From positions 1-32,220 of the forward strand of contig CATABD010000028.1 of the NCBI GenBank assembly GCA_949494735.1: 32,220 nucleotides of DNA, in the 5' to 3' direction. The notes under the pieces were generated by a model. That model was not told where the DNA came from. It saw nothing but the letters and a program-made list of their open reading frames with translations, and ran no database searches. The first letter of the stretch is position 1, and every line of letters begins with the position of its first letter. Of this stretch, positions 1-6,717 are shown in pieces. A program made the translations under genes and the position numbers. The DNA is from an uncultured Oscillospiraceae bacterium (GTDB lineage: Bacteria; Bacillota; Clostridia; Oscillospirales; Oscillospiraceae).

Positions 1-58
1 GTTTTCCTCTGAATTTTTCCTTCAATCACCCTTGACTTCATACCACTGGACTATCATT

Positions 59-1453
59 TCATTGTAACGCCGCCAACTGCTCCAGCGGCGTGTAGGTGAA
101 GCCCACCGCCTCGTGGGCCTTTCGGTTGATCTGTTCCATATCCGCCAGCAGGCCGTCCGTCAGCGCCTTCTCGCCATCGGACTGAACAGACGCCGCCAGC
201 TTCTGCTGCTCATTGTAGAGCCGCACCAGTTCGCCCCGCAGCTTGATAAGGGCCTTGCTGCCCGCGTTGGGTTTACTGGCATCGGAGATGGCCGCGTCGA
301 ACTCCGTCCGCACGTCCACCGCCATGGCCCGGATGCCGTTCACCTTGTCCTGCATGGGGTTGACGCACATGCGCTCCAGCACAGTTTCCACCCCGGGCCG
401 GTCCCCCGGCTTCTGCCAGAGGTAGTTTTTCAGGGCCAGCAAATCCTGGGACTCCACCTGACTGTGGCCGGACAGCCACGCCTTGGCCTGGGCGATAGGG
501 TAGTAATTGAGGTACTTGCGGTCCGACACCGGGACGCCGTCCTTCCGAAGCTGGCACAGGATATCGTCAGCCAGCTCGTTGGCGGCATCGGGCACCGGGA
601 TCGCAGCCACCTCCGCCTGCATCTGTTCCAGTTCGTCCAATGTGATGGACGCAGTGGCCTGTCCGGCGCGCCCCGCCTGCTTGTCCGCCAGCACCGCCAG
701 CCGCTTGGTGCGGTCTGAGATGTTGTCCGTCACCACCTTCAGCTCCAGCCGGTCATAGAGGGCCTCCAGGATCTTCTCCTGGGGATCGTTGAAGTTGGGG
801 ATCTCGTTGGACGCCGCGAAAAAGGAGATGACGGGGATGGGATAAGTACGGCCCTCGTTGGTGTACTTGCGCTCATTGAGGGCGGTGAGCAGGGAGTTGA
901 GCACCCCGTCATTGCATTTGAAGATCTCATCCAGGAACACAATGTCCGCCTCGGGGATTTTTCCGGCAGTGAGTACAGAGGGCTCGCCGGAGTGAAGTGC
1001 CGCCAGGGCCGCCCGATAATCCGCCAGCGCCGCCGTGTGCGCTCTCAGCAGTTCATAGGTTGACGGCGAATCCTTTTGGCTGGAAAAGCTTTCTACAAAA
1101 CACTCTAGCTTTGAACGCAGATGCTGGTAGAGCTCATCGCCGCTTACAACAGACTCTGGCACGCTGCCGGGGAGCAGGCTGGACAGGTCAACGCGCCCGA
1201 AAAGCTGTTCCTCATCGGTCTGCTTGGACAGTAGGCGCTCAAACTGCCGGGCCCCGGTGATCCGGGCGCGGAACTGGTTGATGGCGTAGCTCTTGGCCTG
1301 GCCGGGCGCGCCCAGGATGAACAGGTTCTTTCGGGTGAGCAGGGCGATGGCGATGGCCTCCACCAGCTCCTCCCGCTCCGCCACCTGGCCGTTCACGTCG
1401 GCCATCACGGCCAGCATACGGTCACACAGGGACTGTGTATTTTGATTTGGCAT
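59..1453 (-). CDS. MoxR/RavA-type AAA+ ATPase
   Basis: 464-residue AAA+ ATPase. Visible motifs are Walker A GAPGQAKS (about residues 48-55), Walker B IVFLDE (about 171-176) and a sensor-1-like stretch FFAASNEIPN (about 211-220), the pattern of MoxR/RavA proteins, which act as chaperone-like ATPases, usually with a von Willebrand factor A partner. About 65 residues between LFGRVDLSSLL and the Walker B strand look like an insertion compared with RavA as I recall it. The ATG at 1453 is preceded by AAAGGGG; the frame stays open upstream to 1591 but without a good ribosome site. The gene is the last one visible in a leftward operon, 13 bases after the preceding stop. No VWA partner is in the window; one could lie to the left. 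Family assignment is firm; its role in this element is unknown. Confidence 0.88.
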   Translation of the reverse strand: MPNQNTQSLCDRMLAVMADVNGQVAEREELVEAIAIALLTRKNLFILGAPGQAKSYAINQFRARITGARQFERLLSKQTDEEQLFGRVDLSSLLPGSVPESVVSGDELYQHLRSKLECFVESFSSQKDSPSTYELLRAHTAALADYRAALAALHSGEPSVLTAGKIPEADIVFLDEIFKCNDGVLNSLLTALNERKYTNEGRTYPIPVISFFAASNEIPNFNDPQEKILEALYDRLELKVVTDNISDRTKRLAVLADKQAGRAGQATASITLDELEQMQAEVAAIPVPDAANELADDILCQLRKDGVPVSDRKYLNYYPIAQAKAWLSGHSQVESQDLLALKNYLWQKPGDRPGVETVLERMCVNPMQDKVNGIRAMAVDVRTEFDAAISDASKPNAGSKALIKLRGELVRLYNEQQKLAASVQSDGEKALTDGLLADMEQINRKAHEAVGFTYTPLEQLAALQ

Positions 1454-1466
1454 GGTTTTACCCCTT

Positions 1467-1967
1467 TCAATCCTTTGATAATTCCAGAGATTTTTCATAC
1501 TCCGTATAGCAAAGCGGACAGGACAGATTGCGTTGGGGCTGGTATCCTGCCGTTTGCAGGAGCGCCACATACAACAGGGCGTCCCGCTCATGCTGGAACA
1601 CCTTCACCTCTATCGGGTCACCGCAAAAGACGCAATGCTCCAAAACCACTTCACAGGATGTCCCAACCGATTTCCGCCGGATTTCGTAGCTGCGGACAAT
1701 TTCCCGCAACCCATCGTCCGGCATATGGAACAGCGCCGCAAACCGCTCCCCGAAATCCTTCGTCTGGCTTTTCAAGTCGGTGTTTTCCGCCCGCGCCTTG
1801 GTCAGCTGGAGGCGCAGGAACCGGGCGTCCTGACCGACATTTTCGCCCAACTCTTCCACATCCGCCCATTCGCTTTTCCGATCAATGAAATGCCGCGTCA
1901 TGAAGCGAGACAGCCGGCGGCAAAACCCTTGCAATGCCGCGCGCAGACGGTACATCATCACAGCCAT
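1467..1967 (-). CDS. Unknown protein with coiled coil and CxxC pairs
   Basis: 166 residues, family not recognised. The N-terminus is basic and Arg-rich; residues about 33-75 are charged and helical and may form a short coiled coil. Two CxxC pairs, at about residues 112-115 (CVFC) and 150-153 (CPLC), are spaced like a split zinc ribbon. It lies in the leftward operon between the sigma-like gene and the MoxR-type ATPase. The start is uncertain: the ATG at 1967 has a GGCGGAG sequence very close to it, and ATGs at 1958 or 1955 would be better spaced. Zinc binding is inferred from the Cys pattern only. Confidence 0.7.
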   Translation of the reverse strand: MAVMMYRLRAALQGFCRRLSRFMTRHFIDRKSEWADVEELGENVGQDARFLRLQLTKARAENTDLKSQTKDFGERFAALFHMPDDGLREIVRSYEIRRKSVGTSCEVVLEHCVFCGDPIEVKVFQHERDALLYVALLQTAGYQPQRNLSCPLCYTEYEKSLELSKD

Positions 1968-1974
1968 TCTCCGC

Positions 1975-2334
1975 CTACGCTGCGCTCAGTTGCTGATACA
2001 GCCTGCCGCCCTCCCGAATGGCGTCGAGAGAAATGATGTTTCCTCCACGGAACTCCTTCGGAGCGCCAGTGATGCCGGTCAGGCGGCGGACCTCCTTGCA
2101 GTTGAGCAGCTCATATTTCAGCTGCGCGTAGATACGTTTTTTCAGAGAACCCTTGGCCGGGTCGTAGGTGTCCACGCAACGGATCAGCCGGATGGCCAAC
2201 TGTTGGTACACATCGTCCCGTTCAAGGTGCGCGGCCTGGATCAGCGTCCAGTTCTGCCGGATCACGGTGTCGATGCAGTGGAGGTGCTCCTCCACCACGC
2301 GGTTGCGAAGCTCATAGGAAATATTGTTTTTCAT
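1975..2334 (-). CDS. Small sigma-70 region 2-like protein
   Basis: 119 residues. Residues about 36-80 (core ERDDVYQQLAIRLIRCVDTY, then a YDPAKGSLKKRIYAQLKYEL-like stretch) resemble sigma-70 region 2, which binds RNA polymerase and the -10 element. Unlike ECF or sporulation sigma factors there is no evident region 4 HTH: only about 40 residues follow, containing a Gly-rich stretch. The ATG at 2334 is preceded by AAGGAG at good spacing; the open frame continues upstream to 2418 but those residues look non-native. It may be a truncated sigma factor, a region-2-only regulator or an anti-sigma decoy. The function is not established by sequence. Confidence 0.65.
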   Translation of the reverse strand: MKNNISYELRNRVVEEHLHCIDTVIRQNWTLIQAAHLERDDVYQQLAIRLIRCVDTYDPAKGSLKKRIYAQLKYELLNCKEVRRLTGITGAPKEFRGGNIISLDAIREGGRLYQQLSAA

Positions 2335-2414
2335 TTCAAAAACTCCTTGTATTTTGGGGGCCTGTGCGCGGGGCGCAGGCCCAATTTGTTTGCCGGCCAT
2401 TCGTGTGCCCTGTG

Positions 2415-2960
2415 TCAAGCCGCGATGACCCGGTACTTCAGGGACAGCTCTCCCCGAACATTCTTGTCAAAGACGAGCTCCCGCCCGGTGCAGGGGGCGA
2501 TCTTCCTGCGTCGGTCACGGAGCAGGTGCTCATAGCCCCTGCTTCCCCTGTGGCGGCGGGCGTTCTGCCGTCCGGCGCCACTGGGAAAGCTCCGAAAAAA
2601 GCCCACCATGCTCCAATATCCGGCGTTCGGGGATTGGGCCGCCTTGCGGGCCCAGCCGTCCATGGCCTCCTGTTCGTCCTCCGTGGCCGGGCGGAACCCG
2701 CCGTTGTAGACGGAGAGGATATCGCCATCCAGCTCAAATCGAGCAGACCGCTCCACCCGCAGCTGGGACGTTTTCTGATTGGGATCGTTCAGTCCTTCCG
2801 TGGTGTTGAGCACCAGGTCAAAGCCATAGCTGCGCACAGCGGCGATGCGGCGGGGACCCCGCAGCCAGGGCGCAAAGCCAGACGTTTCCCCGTTGCGCCA
2901 GAGCAGCTCCAGGAAAATGGGCCGTTCCTGTGCCATTCGCTTAAATTCGTTCAGCGTCAT
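2415..2960 (-). CDS. Unknown 181-residue protein
   Basis: 181 residues, family not recognised. It starts at an ATG preceded by AAAGGA. The N-terminal two thirds look like an ordered alpha/beta domain (LELLWRNGETSGFAPW, then a region rich in hydrophobic strands up to about residue 100); residues about 125-165 are very basic (RQNARRHRGSRG and RDRRRKIAP), suggesting nucleic-acid contact. There is no signal peptide or membrane segment. It belongs to the leftward operon of small accessory genes. Confidence 0.65.
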   Translation of the reverse strand: MTLNEFKRMAQERPIFLELLWRNGETSGFAPWLRGPRRIAAVRSYGFDLVLNTTEGLNDPNQKTSQLRVERSARFELDGDILSVYNGGFRPATEDEQEAMDGWARKAAQSPNAGYWSMVGFFRSFPSGAGRQNARRHRGSRGYEHLLRDRRRKIAPCTGRELVFDKNVRGELSLKYRVIAA

Positions 2961-2983
2961 GTTCAGCGTCCTTTCTTTAAACT

Positions 2984-3271
2984 CTACGGTGCTTTTTCAA
3001 CGATCTTCCAGCAGAAATTCAAAATTACTCCCGCAGGCAGGGCCTTAAACTTCTCCTGCCGCTCCGGGGAAAGGGCGCTATACACCTGACAGACCACGTT
3101 AGCCGTCACAGTGTCCAGCCAGGTCCAGCCCTTCTCGTTTTCAAAAGGCTCGCACAGGTCGTACTGCCCGGACGCTTCGCCGCTGGGGCGGATCATGTGC
3201 AGGCCCCCGGATCGCACGATCTCGCAGCACTCCAAAAACGTCAGGCCATTCCTCGTTCCAGGCTCACACAT
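2984..3271 (-). CDS. Unknown small protein
   Basis: 95 residues from the ATG at 3271 (preceded by GGGGAGG); the open frame extends upstream to 3358, but that part overlaps the preceding gene. It overlaps the end of the upstream gene by 8 bases, suggesting translational coupling. The C-terminal half (TANVVCQVYSALSPERQEKF and onward) looks like a compact helical domain ending in IVEKAP. No motif, signal peptide or membrane segment is visible. Function unknown. Confidence 0.6.
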   Translation of the reverse strand: MCEPGTRNGLTFLECCEIVRSGGLHMIRPSGEASGQYDLCEPFENEKGWTWLDTVTANVVCQVYSALSPERQEKFKALPAGVILNFCWKIVEKAP

Positions 3272-4151
3272 GGCTTCCGGCCTCCCCGGCGTCCTTTTGC
3301 CGGTATTCTGCCTCCAATTCTTGAGCCGGCGTATAACGGCGCAGGTTCTGATTGACATATTCGCTGGCGTGATGCATCAGTGCGCCGCACAGCTCGCCCA
3401 TGATTTTGGCGGCCTCCAGGTCACGTCTCAGCGTTTTCAGCGTGCCCACATGGAGGGAGCACCGCCTGGATTCATCAAACTTTCCCTTCAGATAGCAGTC
3501 GATGTAGATGCCCTCACAGCCATAGTTGACGATGGGCACAAAGTCAAATTCGTAGGCGGTGAGCTTTACCCCTTCGTGCCTGCCCCCCTCGTGCTCACAG
3601 GGCAGGTAGTAGTCCAGGATGGCCCCGGCCCTGTCGAAATCGCCGTTTGCCTTTGCCCTTCGGATCACGCTGCTGAACAGGCTGCCGCCGGTGTCCCGGA
3701 ACACCTCGGTGGGCTTCTCCGGCGGGAAATTCTGTTCCAGCCAGAGCTGTGCCCGCTCCCGATCCCAGTCGTTGAACAAATCTAGGAATTGCTTGCTGTG
3801 CCGGAACTGGCGCTGCTCATCCCGGCTCGCATAGAACCTGCTGCGTTCCTCACAGCGGCCGTAGTACCCCACCTGCGTTGAAAAACTGTCATAGGGATGG
3901 GCGGTCTGCACCGTGTCATAAATGGCCTTCAGCAAATCGTCCCCGGTCAGGCCCTTCTGGATCGGGATGACCTTCTCCAGCTCGCCGCCGCAGTCCTTAC
4001 AGCAGCCCATCAGGCTGACGCCCAAGCACTCGCTGAGTTTGAAATAGTTCAACGCCCAGTGGGTGGGGATGAAGTGGTCGTTGTAAAAATTGGTGGCGGC
4101 ATCGGGCCGGCCCGCCAGACGGTGGCAGCATTCGCAGTATCTGTTTACCAT
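3264..4151 (-). CDS. Unknown Cys-rich protein, long paralogue
   Basis: 295 residues. Cysteines cluster near the N-terminus (C6, C8, C9, C50, C51, C54; pattern CECC then CCKDCGG), a likely zinc site. Residues about 34-140 share a pattern with the product of 4683-5108: NYF, then C..CGG(E/D)L, then a (D/E)LL..IY helix, then F(L/I).LF...DRE....WL. The C-terminal half (about 150-295) has no counterpart there and includes an alternating hydrophobic stretch around YEFDFVPIVNYGCEG. The start ATG follows AAAGGAGG, which overlaps the stop of the preceding gene. Function unknown; duplicate origin is inferred from the shared pattern. Confidence 0.7.
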   Translation of the reverse strand: MVNRYCECCHRLAGRPDAATNFYNDHFIPTHWALNYFKLSECLGVSLMGCCKDCGGELEKVIPIQKGLTGDDLLKAIYDTVQTAHPYDSFSTQVGYYGRCEERSRFYASRDEQRQFRHSKQFLDLFNDWDRERAQLWLEQNFPPEKPTEVFRDTGGSLFSSVIRRAKANGDFDRAGAILDYYLPCEHEGGRHEGVKLTAYEFDFVPIVNYGCEGIYIDCYLKGKFDESRRCSLHVGTLKTLRRDLEAAKIMGELCGALMHHASEYVNQNLRRYTPAQELEAEYRQKDAGEAGSHV

Positions 4152-4154
4152 TTT

Positions 4155-4682
4155 TCAGTCCTCCTTTGCGTCAGTCCGCACCCGCGAACGGTCGAAAGAG
4201 TACAGGGGAAGCAGCCTGTCATAGTTCAAGTAATAAAAATAGTAGGGTTTCAGGCCGTCGTCTATCTCAATGACCTCTCCATACTCCAGCTCCATCCCAG
4301 CATCGGAAAAAGTCTGCTCCACAGATTCCCTCTGCATGGCGTCATAAAACTGCTTGGCAGTCAGGCCAAGGGTTCCCTCACAGCGCAGCCTGTAGCGGGA
4401 TTCTGAGGGGGAGATGTGCGCACCCGGCTTGTAGTCCTTTCGGTTGAGGCGCCATTCCAGGAACTCGCTCTTCTCATCCACAAAGCCGTAGACGCGGCAC
4501 ACCGGCGGGGAGGTCAGCCGGGGGCACCACTTGGGGGGCTTGTATTTCGGGTCGGACTTGCGGAACCGCTTAGATTTCCGTTTTTTCGGGAAACCATTGC
4601 AGTAGCGCGCGCAGCCCACAAGCTGGTGGTACTGGCAGCCGGGGCAAGTCGGCACCGGGAAGGTGTACTTTGTTTTTGCCAT
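4155..4682 (-). CDS. Unknown protein with N-terminal Cys cluster
   Basis: 175 residues. The first 65 residues hold six cysteines (C13, C16, C24, C28, C53, C62) separated by a Lys/Arg-rich loop (KKRKSKRFRKSDPKYK), suggesting a zinc-stabilised nucleic-acid-binding module. The C-terminal part is acidic and aromatic (YYFYYLNYDRLLPLYSFDRS). The start is supported by GGGAGGGG 6 bases upstream, and the stop of the previous gene is adjacent (TAG immediately before ATG), so the pair is probably coupled. I do not recognise the family. Confidence 0.68.
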   Translation of the reverse strand: MAKTKYTFPVPTCPGCQYHQLVGCARYCNGFPKKRKSKRFRKSDPKYKPPKWCPRLTSPPVCRVYGFVDEKSEFLEWRLNRKDYKPGAHISPSESRYRLRCEGTLGLTAKQFYDAMQRESVEQTFSDAGMELEYGEVIEIDDGLKPYYFYYLNYDRLLPLYSFDRSRVRTDAKED

Positions 4683-5108
4683 CTACGACCCCTCCCTGAT
4701 GCGAGAGTTCTCATTTCCAGCACGCCCGTTCAGCCATTCCTGCACAAATTCCCGATCAGATTCGTGAAACAGCGATATAAACATATCTCGGAAGCAGTTT
4801 ACATTGGCGGGAAGCCGTTCATTTTGCGCACTCCACATCTGAAACATCCAACGGTAGATCTCCGTCAACAGTTCATCCGGCGTGGCCTGGCCGGGCAATT
4901 CCCTGCCGATGCACAGGTCACCTCCACAGATTCGGCATCGGCCGATTTTGCACAGGCGGCGGCCTTCTTCCGGCTCCAGGGTGGTATACTTCAGTTCGAA
5001 GCCGGAGAACTCAAAATAGTTCATGAGGTGATTAACCTGTATGGCTATGTCATCATTTTTCCAGTCAATACAATGGCACATCGACTGTTTATGCTCACAT
5101 TCCCGCAT
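4683..5108 (-). CDS. Unknown Cys-rich protein, short paralogue
   Basis: 141 residues from the ATG at 5108, which overlaps the preceding stop as TAATG and has GAGGAGG upstream. Cysteines at about C4, C11, C13, C53, C58, C61 and C66 (CRICGGDLC) suggest a zinc site. The central pattern matches the first half of the protein encoded at 3264-4151 (NYF, C..CGGDL, DELL.EIY, LF..SDRE....WL), so this looks like a shorter relative within the same operon. A further in-frame start at 5141 overlaps the upstream gene and lacks support. Function unknown. Confidence 0.68.
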   Translation of the reverse strand: MRECEHKQSMCHCIDWKNDDIAIQVNHLMNYFEFSGFELKYTTLEPEEGRRLCKIGRCRICGGDLCIGRELPGQATPDELLTEIYRWMFQMWSAQNERLPANVNCFRDMFISLFHESDREFVQEWLNGRAGNENSRIREGS

Positions 5109-5503
5109 TACGCCGCCTCCTCGTTGTTCCATTTTTCGCACAGCTCAATGACCCTCTGACACTGATCCATTTCAAACCCACCGATGTGGGCGCGGTCAGG
5201 CCTCAGATGAAGTTCCCCTGCCAGCCAGCGGTACGCCCCCGTCCGGGTCATGCGCCCGCTTTTCCAAAGGGCGTCGAACACCCGGTGGGCCTCCATCCGC
5301 TTCAGCCGCAGCACCTCATTGGCCACATTGCCCAAGGCCCGCGTGGTGCCCTTGTGGCAGCCCACCCGGGCGTTGCAGTTCTGGCATTGATAGACAAACT
5401 CGCCCTCCATGCCCAGCCGCCGGGCGGACTCGCCATAGACCGCTTTGGCGGGAATCAGCTTGATCACACCGCCGCAATATCTACAGATGTCGTTCTCCTT
5501 CAC
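5108..5503 (-). CDS. DUF3268-like zinc-finger protein
   Basis: 131 residues from a GTG at 5503; AGGGG lies 9 bases upstream. A GTG at 5512 is also in frame but sits directly against that Shine-Dalgarno sequence. CRYCGG near the N-terminus and CQNCNARVGCHKG near residue 40 form a four-Cys zinc finger, followed by ALGNVANEVLRLKRMEAH and the WKSGRMTRTGAYRWLA helix pair. This order matches, from memory, the 'zinc-finger-containing domain' family DUF3268 (PF11672), common in phages and mobile elements. The biochemical role of that family is not defined. The ribosome site overlaps the end of the clamp gene upstream. Confidence 0.8.
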   Translation of the reverse strand: MKENDICRYCGGVIKLIPAKAVYGESARRLGMEGEFVYQCQNCNARVGCHKGTTRALGNVANEVLRLKRMEAHRVFDALWKSGRMTRTGAYRWLAGELHLRPDRAHIGGFEMDQCQRVIELCEKWNNEEAA

Positions 5504-5515
5504 ACGCTGCACCCC

Positions 5516-6706
5516 CTACGCCGCCTTTTTGGCGGTCTTAGCCTTGGCCTTGGAGGGTTTGGCCTTCTTTTCCGCTTTTTTTGGCTCGGCTTTGGGGGCC
5601 TTCTGCACCACCACCGGGGCAGCCACAGGCTCCCGCATGGCGGTCTGCATATAGTAGGCTCCCTCAGTGGACAGATCCAGCATCCCTGCCTGGGCGATGC
5701 CCAGGGTGGCCGTGCCGGACAGCGAACGCAGGCAGGCCATCAGGTCGGAGATGAGATACCAGTATCCGCCCTGGGGCGTTCCCGTCAGCGGGGCGGTCTC
5801 CAGCTCCTGGCAGGCTTCCCCCAGCTCTCCCTTGCAGGAGAAGGTGATCCGCCCGCCGTCAAAGGCCAGCTTCACCCGGCCCTTGGGGTCTACCGCCGCC
5901 ACGGTTTTCAGCGTCCGCCGAAGCTCGGCCACATCGGTGAGCAGCGTGAACTGGTTGCGGATGTTGTTCATCAGCCGGTCCGTGTCCATATAGTCGCCCT
6001 CCATCAGCATGGCCCCGAACGTGAGCCCCGGACGTTGGAACACCAGGAACTTCCCGGCTACGCCCACGTTGAACTCATCTGCGTCCGAACACAGTCCGGC
6101 CAGCTTTTCCAGGGAGTTGGCGGGCAGCAGCAGGCTGATGTTCCCGGCGGATTTGTCGTCGCCCTTGGCGGCGACCAGGCACCGGCCGTTGTAGCCCACT
6201 CCCTTCAGCCCTTCCCGGGTGAACATCAGGTTTACGCAGCGCATCAAGGGTTTGTCCTTGTCCTCAGATGTGGCGAACATGGTCTGCCGGGCCATGGACG
6301 GGATGCCGGACAGCTTTACCGTGTCCTCCGGGAACGGGAGCTCTATTTTGGGGAATTCGCCTCGCTCCCCGATGCCCCAGCTGTAGATGGTCTCCCCGCT
6401 GCGCAGTGTGAGCACGCGGGTTCCCGGCCTGCGGCGCAGCTGCGCCGTCTCGCCGGACATCAGCCCCAGCATCCCCGCCAGCAGCTTGGCGTTCATCACC
6501 AGCGCGTCATCTTCTCCAACGGTACAAACCAACTTCTGCTCCAGGGAAGTCTCAATGTTGGTGGCAGTGAAGGTGAGTGTACCCGCGGCGGCGTCAGCCT
6601 CTAAAAGCACCCCCTTCAGCGGTTCCAGGGGTGCGTCCTCCGACGCGACGGCAGCGGCCTTTTGGACGGCGCTCAACAGCTCCGCCCGATTTATCGTGAT
6701 GTTCAA
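5516..6706 (-). CDS. DnaN-like sliding clamp with basic C-terminal tail
   Basis: 396 residues. The fold order matches DNA polymerase III beta clamp: N-terminal NRAELLSAVQKAA, TFTATNIETSLEQ (the beta clamp TDLE position), ISLLLPANSLEKL in the middle domain, and a final strand YYMQTAMR (about 351-358) equivalent to the usual C-terminal MPMRL end. Normal clamps stop there; this one continues about 38 residues into an Ala/Lys/Pro tail resembling histone H1. The start is a TTG at 6706 with AAAGGAGG overlapping the stop of the helicase gene, so the two are probably translationally coupled. It may load polymerase or other factors during element replication or second-strand synthesis. The clamp family is a solid call; a dedicated element clamp is inferred. 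Confidence 0.88.
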   Translation of the reverse strand: MNITINRAELLSAVQKAAAVASEDAPLEPLKGVLLEADAAAGTLTFTATNIETSLEQKLVCTVGEDDALVMNAKLLAGMLGLMSGETAQLRRRPGTRVLTLRSGETIYSWGIGERGEFPKIELPFPEDTVKLSGIPSMARQTMFATSEDKDKPLMRCVNLMFTREGLKGVGYNGRCLVAAKGDDKSAGNISLLLPANSLEKLAGLCSDADEFNVGVAGKFLVFQRPGLTFGAMLMEGDYMDTDRLMNNIRNQFTLLTDVAELRRTLKTVAAVDPKGRVKLAFDGGRITFSCKGELGEACQELETAPLTGTPQGGYWYLISDLMACLRSLSGTATLGIAQAGMLDLSTEGAYYMQTAMREPVAAPVVVQKAPKAEPKKAEKKAKPSKAKAKTAKKAA

Positions 6707-6717
6707 AATTTCCTCCT

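Noticed and set aside
1..58. Short minus-strand frame after the MoxR-type gene (MIVQWYEVKGD)
   Set aside because: Only 11 codons with no ribosome site; the next real gene probably begins to the left of the window.
5186..6604. Plus-strand 472-codon frame opposite the clamp gene
   Set aside because: The clamp frame has recognisable family motifs and a coupled start; the antisense frame has none.
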